Positions 42,830 to 52,617 of a DNA stretch of 64,000 nucleotides are shown piece by piece. Location of the stretch: the NCBI GenBank assembly GCA_963665045.2, contig CAXXJQ010000003.1:186001-250000 (forward strand), in the 5' to 3' direction. Within the stretch, counting starts at the first letter, position 1, and each line of letters starts with the position of its first letter. The notes beneath the pieces are model-generated. The model worked only from the letters and a program-made list of their open reading frames with translations, had not been told where the DNA came from and searched no databases. Both the position numbers and the translations under genes were made by a program. This stretch comes from JAFGRU01 sp016934985 (lineage in GTDB: Bacteria; Desulfobacterota; Desulfuromonadia; Desulfuromonadales; JAAYDE01).

Positions 42830-45460
42830 ATGAGAAAAACTGCCATCTGGCTGATGCTATTGCTTTTGACGATGGGAAGTTTGCCGGAGCGGGCTGAATC
42901 TCTTGGAGTCTTTTTTAAGCCCGATGTGTCCTGCAGCGACACCTGGCAGGGGGCTGTCCGGATTAACGAAATCCAGACCTGTAACGGTTGTTACGGATAT
43001 ATTGAACTTTTCGTCGCTAAGGATATTCCCAGTGCCGCGACAATAGGCGCGTGGCGACTTTTTTATGGCTACGATAGCGTCTATTTGTCGTCCTCAGCTG
43101 ATATAATTCTTCATTCGGGAGGGAGCGAAACAAGTCTCCAAGGTTATGCCGGCTCGATTCCCGCGGGCGCCTTTATCACCATACCGGAGAGTTTGTTCGG
43201 AAATAAAAATTTTTTTGATAAAAACCGCGGTGATATTCTTTTGGCCACGGGATATTCTTGGTCGGATTATGTTGTCGATTACCTTTATTATTATGTCGGC
43301 AACGGCAATGACGACAAATTTAAATGGATAGTGCCTGAAGAGTGCGGCAGCACAGTGGACCTTCACAATGCCACCGAGGATATCTGCACAAAGCCTGATG
43401 GGGCGGAGCTTTGGCAGGAATGTGATGCAACCGAGGGTGAGAGCAACGATGACACTGCCGGTGCCACCCTCGACCATTTCCGCATCGAGCATGACGGCCA
43501 TGCTCTGACCTGCCAGCCCGAAGAAGTGACGGTCCGGGCCTGTCTGAATTCTGATTGCAACTCTCTTTATACCGGCGAGGTTAGTTTGACCCTTAGCCCT
43601 GCCGGCTGGCTGGGGGGGAACACCCAAACCTTCAGTGGCGGCAACGCAACCTTGTGGTTGCGAGATACCACACCGGGAACCCTGACCCTGGGAATCAGTT
43701 CATCTTCTATAACTGCAATAAATCCTTACCAGTGTTATGAGGGAGGGAGCGGCGGCGATTGCACCCTGGAATATCACGAAACGGGTTTTATCTTTGACGT
43801 CACAACCCTTACCGCTTGTCAGGACAGTAGCGCCGTCACCATTCAGGCGGTACGCATGGATGCTACCACTCAGGCATGTGTCGGCTATGAGGGTTTTGCC
43901 GGAACCAGCCGTACCCTTAACTTCTGGTCGGATTACGTTCTGCCTGCCTCGGGCAGCCGATCGCTCAATTTGAACGGTTCTGCGCTGGCAACGGCTCTGC
44001 CCGGCACGAATGTCAATCTCAACTTCAACGCCATGGCCTCGGCCACATTTGCTTTGAATTATCGGGATGCCGGCCAGCTGACCCTCAATGCCCGCTATGA
44101 AGGAAGCGGTGATGAGGCTGACTTGGTAATGCTGGGCAGCGATGCTTTCGTTGTAAGTCCTGCTGGGTTTGAAGTCAGCGCCACGAGCGATGAAATTAAC
44201 TCCCTTGACAATTCAACCTCAAGTGGCGAGCCATATTGGCCGGCGGGCGAAAATTTTCAGGCCGAGGTCAAGGCGGTCTGCAGCGATGGTACCGTTACCC
44301 CTAATTTTGCCTGGGACACCAGCCTGACAGCTGTAGCGCCATTCAATCCCGGTTCTGGCACGCTTAGCAACGGCACTGTTGCGGCGGCTTCCTTTACCAA
44401 CGGCGTGGCGACTCTCAACAACCTGCAATACAGCGAGGTCGGCACCATGACCATCCGGGCCCTGGCCGGGGATTATCTTGCCCCGGGCGTAGACGTCAGC
44501 GGCACCAGTCCGGTAGTGGGCCGCTTCACTCCTCACCATTTTGCGGTTTCTCTTAACACCCCTGAATTCGGGACCGGCTGTAGTAGTGGAAACTTCACCT
44601 ATATCGGCCAGGTTTTCGACTACACAACCCAGCCGGTTATCACTGTAAGCGCAAAAAACAAACAAAATGTCACAACCGTGAATTATACCGGTGAATGGTG
44701 GAAAATCACCAACGCCAGCTTAAGCGGCAAACAGTACAGTGTCATGAGCGGAACCCTGGATCAGAGTCTTGTCCCTTCCCCCGACCCGGTCATTGCCGAA
44801 AATACCGGTACCGGTACGGGGACGTTGACCTTCAGTTCCGGGGGCGGAATGCGTTTCTCCCGGGGGGGCCCCGAAGCTGATTTCGATGCGGAAATCAGCT
44901 TGGAGATCAACGTCGCCGACAGTGACGGCATTGTCTATGCGGCCAATCCGGCTTGTTTCGGCCTTCCGACCTTAGGATTTGGTATGGCTTTCGAGAATGG
45001 CAAGGCCATGCGCTATGGCAGGCTGGCCCTGGAAAATGCCTACGGCTCGGAATTGTTAAACCTGCCGGTACCAGCCACGATTCAATATTTTAACGGAACC
45101 AGCTTTGTCACCAACACCGACGACAGTTGCACGATCTGGGATGCTGGCATGTTGACATTGACCAGTGTGGAAGAGACGGTGGCTGGAACCGGACCCATCC
45201 GCATCAACGATTCAGCCGCCACGACCGCGACTCTATCGTCAAGCAATTTTGCCAATGGCCAGGGGGCGCTGCTGTTTTCCGCGCCGGGCAGCGGCGGGGA
45301 CGGCTGGGCGGATATCGATCTCGATCTGAGCGGCCAGGATTGGTTGAAATTCGATTGGGATGGAGACGGTACTCACGACAACAACCCGGCTGCCCGGGCG
45401 ACGTTCGGCATTTTCAAGAGCAATCCACGCCTCATCTACCAGCGTGAGTCGGTCAATTAG
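42830..45460 (+). CDS. mshQ: MshQ-like large extracellular protein (DUF6701)
   Basis: This large exported protein (876 residues from the ATG at 42830) has a signal peptide (RKTAIWLMLLLLTMGSLPER). An N-terminal lamin-tail-like domain follows (AVRINEIQTCNGCYGYIELF), then repeated beta-sandwich segments: HALTCQPEEVTVRACLNSDC near residue 225, ALTACQDSSAVTIQAVRMD near 335 and FTPHHFAVSLNTPEFGTG near 570. It ends with the DUF6701 region around VTLRPRNPRLIYQRESVN-like sequence (actual end: FKSNPRLIYQRESVN). Many paired cysteines suggest disulfides. A TTG at 42803 overlapping mshP is an alternative start. Such proteins are the last gene of MSHA operons and may act as a tip adhesin, which is inferred. 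Confidence 0.78.
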   Translation: MRKTAIWLMLLLLTMGSLPERAESLGVFFKPDVSCSDTWQGAVRINEIQTCNGCYGYIELFVAKDIPSAATIGAWRLFYGYDSVYLSSSADIILHSGGSETSLQGYAGSIPAGAFITIPESLFGNKNFFDKNRGDILLATGYSWSDYVVDYLYYYVGNGNDDKFKWIVPEECGSTVDLHNATEDICTKPDGAELWQECDATEGESNDDTAGATLDHFRIEHDGHALTCQPEEVTVRACLNSDCNSLYTGEVSLTLSPAGWLGGNTQTFSGGNATLWLRDTTPGTLTLGISSSSITAINPYQCYEGGSGGDCTLEYHETGFIFDVTTLTACQDSSAVTIQAVRMDATTQACVGYEGFAGTSRTLNFWSDYVLPASGSRSLNLNGSALATALPGTNVNLNFNAMASATFALNYRDAGQLTLNARYEGSGDEADLVMLGSDAFVVSPAGFEVSATSDEINSLDNSTSSGEPYWPAGENFQAEVKAVCSDGTVTPNFAWDTSLTAVAPFNPGSGTLSNGTVAAASFTNGVATLNNLQYSEVGTMTIRALAGDYLAPGVDVSGTSPVVGRFTPHHFAVSLNTPEFGTGCSSGNFTYIGQVFDYTTQPVITVSAKNKQNVTTVNYTGEWWKITNASLSGKQYSVMSGTLDQSLVPSPDPVIAENTGTGTGTLTFSSGGGMRFSRGGPEADFDAEISLEINVADSDGIVYAANPACFGLPTLGFGMAFENGKAMRYGRLALENAYGSELLNLPVPATIQYFNGTSFVTNTDDSCTIWDAGMLTLTSVEETVAGTGPIRINDSAATTATLSSSNFANGQGALLFSAPGSGGDGWADIDLDLSGQDWLKFDWDGDGTHDNNPAARATFGIFKSNPRLIYQRESVN

Positions 45461-45494
45461 TTCATTCGAAAGATACTTTTTTCAGGGTATCACC

Positions 45495-48455
45495 TCAGGA
45501 CGGTGTGTCGGCGTCGCGTGCGGGAAGATGTTTCGTTAAGCATTTGATGAACGTGGACAGGTTGAAAGGCTTGGCGATATAGTCACAAAAACCCGCATCC
45601 AGACCCCGCTTGATGTCGTTGGGCAGGGCGTTTGCGCTCACGGCAATTACCGGAATGTCCCGGGTCTCCTGATGATTGCGCAGGGTTGCCAGCACCTCAT
45701 AACCGTCCATGCCCGGCAGATTGATGTCCAGCAGAATCAAGTCGGGCTCATGGGCCATGGCCAGTTCCGTGCACAGCTCTCCGGATGCGGCTGAAAACAA
45801 AATGACGTCCGGGATTTTTTTTAAAATGTTTTTGACGAGCTTTAGATTGGCTTCGTTGTCCTCAATATAGAGAACCTTGCGGTTATTTCCAGCGGTAGTT
45901 TGGGAATGGTCCGGATAAGTTTCTTCCTCCGGTTTTGCCTCCAGGGTTGCAATGGCAGGCAGTTCCAGACAAAATTGACTCCCCACCCCTTCTTTGCTTT
46001 TTACACTGATCCGGCCTTCCATTAATTCAACAAGCTGCCTGGCAACCGTCAGTCCTACTCCTGCCCCATCGGTGATGACTTTAGTGTTTTTAATGCGGTG
46101 AAAGGGCTGGAAAATCTCTTCGAGTTCTGCTTCCGGTATGCCATAGCCGCTGTCGTCAACGAAGACACATATAGTGTTTTCAACCTTCTCGCATCGAATA
46201 TTAACTTCACCATCTTTCCTGTTATATTTGACCGCGTTGGATAAAATATTCAGCAAAACCTGTTTAATTCTTACCTTGTCGGCCTGGACATATATGTTTT
46301 CAAAATTTTGATCACGGTAATTTATTGAAATATTATTTTTTTCCGCTATGGGCCTGATAAGTGCGATTGCATCCTCAATGGCATCTTTAAGCTTAACTTG
46401 TCCAATGAATATTTTTAGTTTTCCCGATTCAATCAGGGAGAGATCAAGAACCTCATTTATTAAGTCAAGGAGATGGTCTCCGGCTTTTTGTATTTGTTCC
46501 ACCATGTTCCTTTGTGATTCGGTCAGGGGGGTCTTGTCCTCCATTTCCAGCAGTTGGGCAAAGCCCAGTACGGCATTGAGGGGCGTGCGCAGTTCGTGGC
46601 TCATGCTGGATAAAAACTGGGATTTTGCCTGACTTGCTTTCTCTGCCTCTTCCTTGGCTGCGATGAGGGCTTTTTCCATGGCGACGCGGTCGCTGATGTC
46701 GCGGGCACAAACGACAACCGTCCCGGCATCTTTATCAATCAGAGAGACCTTGGCCAGAAAATAGCGGGCCCCTTTTGCACTGGAAAGTCCAAATTCAAAG
46801 GAGGCTGATTGTCCTGAGTCTATCACCTGCCGGATGATATTTTTATAGCCCTCAGCCGTCTCCTGGTCGAAAAGTCCATCCAGCGATTCAGCCATAATAT
46901 TCTCAGCCGGCTGAAACGGGTTGTCACTATCCTTGATCCACATGTTGAGGAACGTGCCGTTCCCGTCCATTTTGATGATAATGTCTTCAATGGCATTTAC
47001 CAGCGCGTGCAGATCGCCCTCTCTGATTTTCAGTTTGTCTTGAGTGGCAAGGAGGTCATTGTTGGCGGCACCCAGCTGTTTTCCCATTTCGACGAGGTAA
47101 GCGGCTGTAAAATAAAGTTCTTCGACCTGCAGATCGGGGACCTGCTGAGAATACCTGCCTTCGCCTATTCTTTGCGCAATGCCGTTGATGTCGACCAATG
47201 GCTGGGAGATTTCCCGGCTCATTTTCCGCGCCCTTAGGGTAACAGAGTAGACGAAAAGGACGAAGAAAAGGGCCAGCCCGGCGATCATGACGGTCCCTAT
47301 GAAAAACAGCTTATTGCTTACTCGGTTTACCTGGGCAAAAATGTTCTTTTCACTCACCAGGATAGCCAGTTTCCACCCCGTCTCGTCAATGGTTGACCAG
47401 GTGACCACTCTGGGTTCACCTTGCAGATGAATGACGGAAAATCCATTCCTTTTTTCAAAAACAATGTTGCTGAAAGATTCAAGGCCTTTTCGTTTTTTGA
47501 GATTGAACTGATCCGGTTTGAAAGTGTCCTCTTTAACCGCTTCACTGTAATGATGGTCGGTCAACTCACTTAATCCCCAATCACTTTCACCGGCTGGTGG
47601 GAGGGCCAGCAGGCTGCCGTCCTGGCCGATTAAAACGGCGTAGCCCTGGTAGGGGAATTCGTTCTCCAGCACATCCTGGAGGACCTGGTTGATAATGGTG
47701 TTCACGGTGACGTCGATACCGACCACTCCTTCGAGAAAATCATCTCGGTACACCGGGGCAATGGCCGAAGTCATCCACCCCTGGCCCGCTGGGTCGAGGT
47801 AAACGTCGGTCCATTTGATTTTGCGCTCGGGATTGTGCTTCCGGTCTGCCAGATAATAAAAATTGTAGCTGGGGATGTCCATCAACGGAGGGTATTGCGA
47901 CAACACGTCAAAGTAGGGATAGATGATATTAAGGGAGTCGAAGGTATTGAAATATACCGCTGCTGCCAGGGGTTCCGACTCTTTGATGTTTTTTAAAAGT
48001 TTCTGAACCGTCAGCAGGTTGGCGACTTTGGCGCGTTCTTTCTCGCCAACCGGTACAAAGCCGCTGTAAAAGATTGCTGCGCCGCCATCTTTCTTATCCC
48101 TGGTCGTGTAGTAGATGCCCTTGGGCGAATAGGCCAGACGGCTTGCATCTTCGTTGCTTAAGAACCCTTTGGCAGAAAAGGCCTCGACTACCTGTCGCCG
48201 AAACAGTTCCGTCGCATGGGAGATGCTCAGCAACTGCTGCTGGATAGAGTTTGCCTCGCGGTCGGCGGTCTGGACCAGGGTGTTCCTGGTCTCCTGGTTC
48301 AGATACTGAACCAGGACATCCTTGGACCAGTTGGTGGTGGCAAAGTAGATGGCAATTATCGCAAATCCGACAAAAACCAGGGGTATCAGCGCCGTACGTT
48401 GATAGAACCGCCAGATCCATTTAAACAGGGAAATACGTTGCGGGGTTTTTTGCAT
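45495..48455 (-). CDS. Hybrid sensor histidine kinase with Cache and PAS domains
   Basis: This 986-residue signalling protein begins with a membrane helix (about residues 17-36), a periplasmic double-Cache domain to about residue 380 (with PSYNFYYLADRKHNPERK and GVVGIDVTVNTIINQVLQDV), a second helix near 385-408 and a HAMP-like linker. Next come a PAS domain (ALVNAIEDIIIKMDGNGTFL), a HisKA domain with the phosphorylated His in FLSSMSHELRTPLNAVLGFA near residue 610-620 and an ATPase domain with VDDSGYGIPE and GAGVGLTVA. It ends with a response-regulator receiver domain (LILLDINLPGMDGYE). All key residues are present. It has no partner gene beside it, and the mshQ gene is convergent, so a link with pilus control is possible but unproved. 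Confidence 0.93.
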   Translation of the reverse strand: MQKTPQRISLFKWIWRFYQRTALIPLVFVGFAIIAIYFATTNWSKDVLVQYLNQETRNTLVQTADREANSIQQQLLSISHATELFRRQVVEAFSAKGFLSNEDASRLAYSPKGIYYTTRDKKDGGAAIFYSGFVPVGEKERAKVANLLTVQKLLKNIKESEPLAAAVYFNTFDSLNIIYPYFDVLSQYPPLMDIPSYNFYYLADRKHNPERKIKWTDVYLDPAGQGWMTSAIAPVYRDDFLEGVVGIDVTVNTIINQVLQDVLENEFPYQGYAVLIGQDGSLLALPPAGESDWGLSELTDHHYSEAVKEDTFKPDQFNLKKRKGLESFSNIVFEKRNGFSVIHLQGEPRVVTWSTIDETGWKLAILVSEKNIFAQVNRVSNKLFFIGTVMIAGLALFFVLFVYSVTLRARKMSREISQPLVDINGIAQRIGEGRYSQQVPDLQVEELYFTAAYLVEMGKQLGAANNDLLATQDKLKIREGDLHALVNAIEDIIIKMDGNGTFLNMWIKDSDNPFQPAENIMAESLDGLFDQETAEGYKNIIRQVIDSGQSASFEFGLSSAKGARYFLAKVSLIDKDAGTVVVCARDISDRVAMEKALIAAKEEAEKASQAKSQFLSSMSHELRTPLNAVLGFAQLLEMEDKTPLTESQRNMVEQIQKAGDHLLDLINEVLDLSLIESGKLKIFIGQVKLKDAIEDAIALIRPIAEKNNISINYRDQNFENIYVQADKVRIKQVLLNILSNAVKYNRKDGEVNIRCEKVENTICVFVDDSGYGIPEAELEEIFQPFHRIKNTKVITDGAGVGLTVARQLVELMEGRISVKSKEGVGSQFCLELPAIATLEAKPEEETYPDHSQTTAGNNRKVLYIEDNEANLKLVKNILKKIPDVILFSAASGELCTELAMAHEPDLILLDINLPGMDGYEVLATLRNHQETRDIPVIAVSANALPNDIKRGLDAGFCDYIAKPFNLSTFIKCLTKHLPARDADTPS

Positions 48456-48789
48456 GATTGAATAGCCTGACGCAAAATGCTTGAGTTTTTACCTGCCGGG
48501 GGAGGACGCCCGAAAAAAAACTTGAGGTGTCAGGTGCATTGGGGATGGCAGGGGAAGCCTTTTGAGAAAGATGGGGCTTAGCCGGCCGTGAAAAAAACAT
48601 TACTAATACAATGTCCGCTACCCTTGCAGTGTTTTTCGAAATGCAAAAAACAAACCTGTTACAATTTGTCACAATTGCAGCTGCAACTGGTTGTTGTCCG
48701 CAAAAGAAAAATAGGTTGCAATTCCCTTTGCAGGCGAAAAAGTTATGAAAAAGGGCTGGCACCAGTTTTTTCCTTCCTGGCCAAGGTGC
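48456..48789. other. Intergenic region between the kinase and the aminotransferase
   Basis: About 330 bases, presumably with the promoter of the kinase gene (transcribed to the left). It contains a perfect 12-bp palindrome TTGCAGCTGCAA at 48675-48686 that could be a regulator site. I see no gene. Confidence 0.4.
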
Positions 48790-49976
48790 TCAGCTGAGGG
48801 CCAGGTCCCGCGCCAGTTTGGACCAGGCCGGCAGGCTGCGCTCGATCATCTCTTTTTCCATACAGTAGGCAATGCGGAAGAATCCGGGTGCCCGAAGCCG
48901 GTTCCGGGGACCACCAAAATACGGTGTTTCTGCGCCGCTTTGACGAATTCAACGTCGTCTTTCATAGGAGAGCGGGGGAAGAGATAAAAGGCCCCATCCG
49001 GCTTGACCATGCTGAAACCGAGCCCTGTCAGGTGGTTGTAGAGCATGTCCCGTTTTTCCTGATATTCGGCAATGTTGACCGTTTCGTGCTGCAGGCCTGT
49101 CACCAGCCGTTGGATAAATGCCGGGGCGTTGACAAAGCCGAGAATGCGGTTGCAGAATACTGCCCCCTCCATGAATTTCCCCACGCCCTCCATATCGGGG
49201 CTGGCGGCCAGGTAGCCGATCCTTTCGCCGGGCAGGGCGAGGTCTTTGGAGTGGGATGTGACAATGATGCTGTTGCGGACGCAGTCAAACAGGGAAGGAA
49301 TTTTCAGCCTGTCATAAACAATACCGGCGTAGGGCTCGTCGGAAAGCACGAAGATGGTTCTTCCCAGTTCTTTTTCTTTGCGGGCAATAAGAGCTCCCAG
49401 TTTTTCAAGGGTTTCTTGCGGGTAAACGACCCCGGTGGGGTTGTTGGGAGTATTGACGATGATAGCCCGGGTTTTTGGGTTGATGGCGGATTCGATGGCG
49501 GCCAGGTTTGGCTGGAAGGTCTGCATGTCGGTAGCCACGGGGCGGGGGACTCCGCCGTGGTTATCAATATAGAAAAGGTACTCGACAAAATAGGGGGTTA
49601 GAATAATGATCTCTTCACCCGGATTGAGAATAGTTTTGAGAACGACATTCAACGCACCGCCCGCTCCACAGGTCATGACCACGTTAGAAGCCGCAACCTT
49701 TTTGGACGAGCGCTCGGAGAGAACTTCTGCCACCGCTTGCCGGGTTTCTTCATAGCCCGCGTTGCTCATGTAGCGGTGCATTCCCGGCTCGGGGTGCTCC
49801 GCCAGCTTTTTTAGCTCCCGGTGAAATGCCTCGGGCGGTTCTACGGCCGGGTTGCCGAGGGTGAAATCGTAGACGTTTTTGTCCCCGTGAATTTTGCGCA
49901 GGGCGGTCCCTTCCTCGAACATTTTCCGAATCCAGGAGGCTTTCTCCAGGTATTTTTGGATTTTTTCGGCGATCAT
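48790..49976 (-). CDS. PLP-dependent aminotransferase, aspartate-aminotransferase fold (one-base deletion)
   Basis: This fold-type I aminotransferase has YDFTLGNPAVEPPEAFH near the start, SNAGYEETRQAVAEVLSER, ILTPYFVEYLFYI, TPNNPTGVVYPQETLEKLG and the PLP-binding lysine in TSHSKDLALPGERIGYLAAS. ATG 49976 (AAGGGAGAG upstream) is preferred over the ATG ten codons earlier. The frame reaches GTGFG, then shifts: a run CCC at 48891-48893 should probably be CCCC. Adding one base restores GAPGFFRIAYCMEKEMIERS and a normal end at 48790, giving about 395 residues. Unshifted, the ORF ends at 48846 with SSALPTVWKKR. The substrate is not identifiable; pheA next door (divergent) makes an aromatic aminotransferase worth considering. 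Confidence 0.87.
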
Positions 49977-50209
49977 GACATTCTCTCCCTTTTGTAATAC
50001 CTGCATCCGCAGGTTGCGAGCGGTTCTGAGTTTAAACAGGCTTCAAGCGATGGTCAAGAATAAAGCCCTGGAAAGCTTGATGACTTGGTATTTAGTAGTC
50101 AGCCAACCCGGCAGAGAATTTCAAATGTTATTTTATTTCCAAATGCATCTTTGCTATATTGAACAACTTAATACCTGAATACTCCGGCAGGTTCTGAAAG
50201 GGGAGAGCT

Positions 50210-51283
50210 TTGGAAGAGAAAACTCTGGATGAGATACGCAGGGAGATCGATGCAATAGACGATCAGATTCTCGATTGCCTCAACCGGCGGGCGGCCCTGG
50301 TCATCGAGGTCGGGCAACTTAAGGCCAGGAAAAATCAGGAATTTTTCGTTCCCAGTCGGGAACGGGCCATTTACGACCGCCTCTCCGCAAGAAACAAGGG
50401 GCCTTTTCCCAACGGCGGCATTCGCAATGTTTATCGTGAGATTATTTCCGCCTCCCTGTCCCTTGAACATCCTATGACCGTTGCTTACCTCGGCCCCAAG
50501 GCAACCTTCACCCAGATGGCTGCTATCCGCCAGTTCGGGGTTTCGGCCCGGCTGGTGCCGGCCAAAAGTGTCTCTGCCGTTTTCGACGAGGTTATCCGGG
50601 GGCGGGCTCAGTACGGGGTGGTGCCGGTGGAAAATTCCAATGAGGGGATTGTTTCCCATACCCTGGACATGTTCTTTGAATCGGACCTCAAGATCTATGC
50701 GGAAATTCATGTGGAAATTTCCCAGTGCCTGCTTTCTCTTTCCGGCAGGATGGAAGATGTCCGCAAAATCTGTTCGCACCCGGTTGCGCTTGCTCAATGC
50801 CGGAAATGGCTGGAGGAAAATCTCCCGGATATTCCTCAGGTGGATGTTTCTAGTACGGCGCTCGCGGCACAGATGGCGGCGGAGGATGGTGCTACAGCAG
50901 CCCTCTCCAGCGAGGTGGCCGCTACTCTTTACGGACTGCGGATCATCAAGAAGAAGATCGAGGACAACCCCAATAACTTCACCCGTTTTCTGGTCATCAG
51001 CAAAACAACTCCCGAACCGAGCGGCAACGACAAGACGAGTCTCATGTTCAGTGTCCGTGACGAGCCGGGAATCCTGTACCGGATGCTTGAGCCTTTCAGC
51101 AAACGCAACATCAACCTGAGCAAGATCGAGAGCCGGCCGATCAAGAAAAAGGCCTGGGAGTATGTCTTCTTCCTCGATCTGGAAGGGCATATTAACGAGC
51201 CCGCTATCCAGGAGGCGGTCGAGGAATTGGGGCATTACTGCCAGTTCGTGAAACTGCTCGGGTCCTACCCTAAATCCGGATAA
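50210..51283 (+). CDS. pheA: Bifunctional chorismate mutase/prephenate dehydratase
   Basis: This enzyme converts chorismate to prephenate and then to phenylpyruvate, for phenylalanine synthesis. The 357 residues have an AroQ-type mutase domain (DEIRREIDAIDDQILDCLNR near residue 5, then EIISASLSLEHP), a dehydratase domain from about 88 (VAYLGPKATFTQMAAIRQFG and the catalytic NNFTRFLVISK) and a C-terminal ACT domain with the phenylalanine-binding ESRP motif (NLSKIESRPIKKKAWEYVFF). TTG at 50210, with AAGGGGAGA upstream, is the start. aroA follows 19 bases later, forming a shikimate operon. Confidence 0.96.
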   Translation: MEEKTLDEIRREIDAIDDQILDCLNRRAALVIEVGQLKARKNQEFFVPSRERAIYDRLSARNKGPFPNGGIRNVYREIISASLSLEHPMTVAYLGPKATFTQMAAIRQFGVSARLVPAKSVSAVFDEVIRGRAQYGVVPVENSNEGIVSHTLDMFFESDLKIYAEIHVEISQCLLSLSGRMEDVRKICSHPVALAQCRKWLEENLPDIPQVDVSSTALAAQMAAEDGATAALSSEVAATLYGLRIIKKKIEDNPNNFTRFLVISKTTPEPSGNDKTSLMFSVRDEPGILYRMLEPFSKRNINLSKIESRPIKKKAWEYVFFLDLEGHINEPAIQEAVEELGHYCQFVKLLGSYPKSG

Positions 51284-51302
51284 ACCAAAAAAGGATTACC
51301 CC

Positions 51303-52595
51303 ATGGAGCGTATTGAAGTCACCGCCCCCAAACAGGGCCTGAAAGGGGAGGTCGCCGTTCCCGGCGACAAGTCCATTTCCCATCGTTCGGTCATTTTTTC
51401 CTCCATTGCCGAAGGGCGTTCCCTGGTGAGCAACTTTTTGCCGGGGGAAGACAACTTCCGCACTGTCGGCGCGTTTCGCAAAATGGGCGTCCGGATTGAG
51501 GAAAAAGGTGAGGGCGTTCTTGCAATCGACGGTCTGGGGCTCAACGGTCTCAAGGAACCGGACGACGTCATCGACTGCGGCAACTCGGGGACGACCATTC
51601 GTCTTCTCAGCGGGCTGTTGGCGGCCCAGTCCTTTTTCTCGGTCCTGACCGGGGATCAGTATCTGCGCAAGCGCCCCATGAAAAGGGTCATTAAGCCTCT
51701 TAGCACCATGGGTGCGCGCATCTGGGGACGGGTACAGGGAGAACTTCCGCCCCTGGCTATCTGGGGCAGCCCGTTGCAGGCGACGCGCTACGATTCGCCC
51801 ATTGCCAGTGCCCAGATAAAATCGGCGGTGCTGCTGGCGGGGCTCTACGCCGAGGGGGAAACCTCGGTTTTCGAACCTCATCCTTCCCGGGATCATACCG
51901 AGCGTATGCTCTCCTCTTTTGGGGCGGAGGTTCGGCCCCGGCAAGGTGGTGTCACCATTGTCGGCAGGCCGACGTTGAAAGGGCGTGAAATCCTGGTGCC
52001 GGGCGATATTTCCTCGGCGGCTTTTTTCATGGTGGCGGGGTTGGTCGTCCCCGGTTCCGAACTGTTGATCAGGAATGTCGGCATCAACCCGACCCGCAAT
52101 GGGATACTTGAAGTACTGCGCAGCATGGGCGGAAGTTTGGAAACCTTAAACGAGCGGGATGCCGCAGGGGAGCCTGTGGCCGACATCCTGGCGACGAGCA
52201 GCCGCTTGCGGGGCGTGGAGATTGGCGGCTCCATGATCCCGCGCCTGATCGACGAAATTCCGGTGCTCAGTGTGGCGGCGGCCTGTGCCGAGGGGACCAC
52301 TGTTATTCGAGATGCTGCCGAGTTGCGGGTCAAGGAGACCGACCGTATCGCTGCCGTTGCCGTGGAGTTGCGCAAGCTCGGCGGGTTGGTTGAGGAATTT
52401 GAGGATGGTATGGCGGTGACCGGCGTGGAGCAGCTCGGGGGCGGCCGGGTCGATTCCCATGGCGACCATCGCATTGCCATGAGCATGGCCGTTGCCGCTT
52501 TAACGGCTCGGGCTCCGGTGAAAATCAATGACATCGGGTGCACAAAAACCTCTTTCCCGAATTTTTGGGGGCTGTTAGGCGGGGTTTCAAAGTAG
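51303..52595 (+). CDS. aroA: 3-phosphoshikimate 1-carboxyvinyltransferase (EPSP synthase)
   Basis: This enzyme joins phosphoenolpyruvate to shikimate 3-phosphate in aromatic amino acid synthesis. The 430 residues show GDKSISHRSVIFSSIAEG near residue 22, IDCGNSGTTIRLLSGLLA near 94, the phosphate-binding KSAVLLAGLYAEGETSV, RVKETDRIAAVAVELRKLGG near 340 and DSHGDHRIAMSMAVAAL near 383. The length and motif set match class II-like bacterial AroA. It follows pheA and precedes a repeat and cmk. Confidence 0.97.
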   Translation: MERIEVTAPKQGLKGEVAVPGDKSISHRSVIFSSIAEGRSLVSNFLPGEDNFRTVGAFRKMGVRIEEKGEGVLAIDGLGLNGLKEPDDVIDCGNSGTTIRLLSGLLAAQSFFSVLTGDQYLRKRPMKRVIKPLSTMGARIWGRVQGELPPLAIWGSPLQATRYDSPIASAQIKSAVLLAGLYAEGETSVFEPHPSRDHTERMLSSFGAEVRPRQGGVTIVGRPTLKGREILVPGDISSAAFFMVAGLVVPGSELLIRNVGINPTRNGILEVLRSMGGSLETLNERDAAGEPVADILATSSRLRGVEIGGSMIPRLIDEIPVLSVAAACAEGTTVIRDAAELRVKETDRIAAVAVELRKLGGLVEEFEDGMAVTGVEQLGGGRVDSHGDHRIAMSMAVAALTARAPVKINDIGCTKTSFPNFWGLLGGVSK

Positions 52596-52617
52596 CTATT
52601 TTTAATGTTTTCATTCA

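Noticed and set aside
45461..48455. The hybrid kinase as dedicated regulator of the MSHA operon
   Set aside because: It is only a convergent neighbour of mshQ with no shared transcript or operator, so position alone does not support the link.
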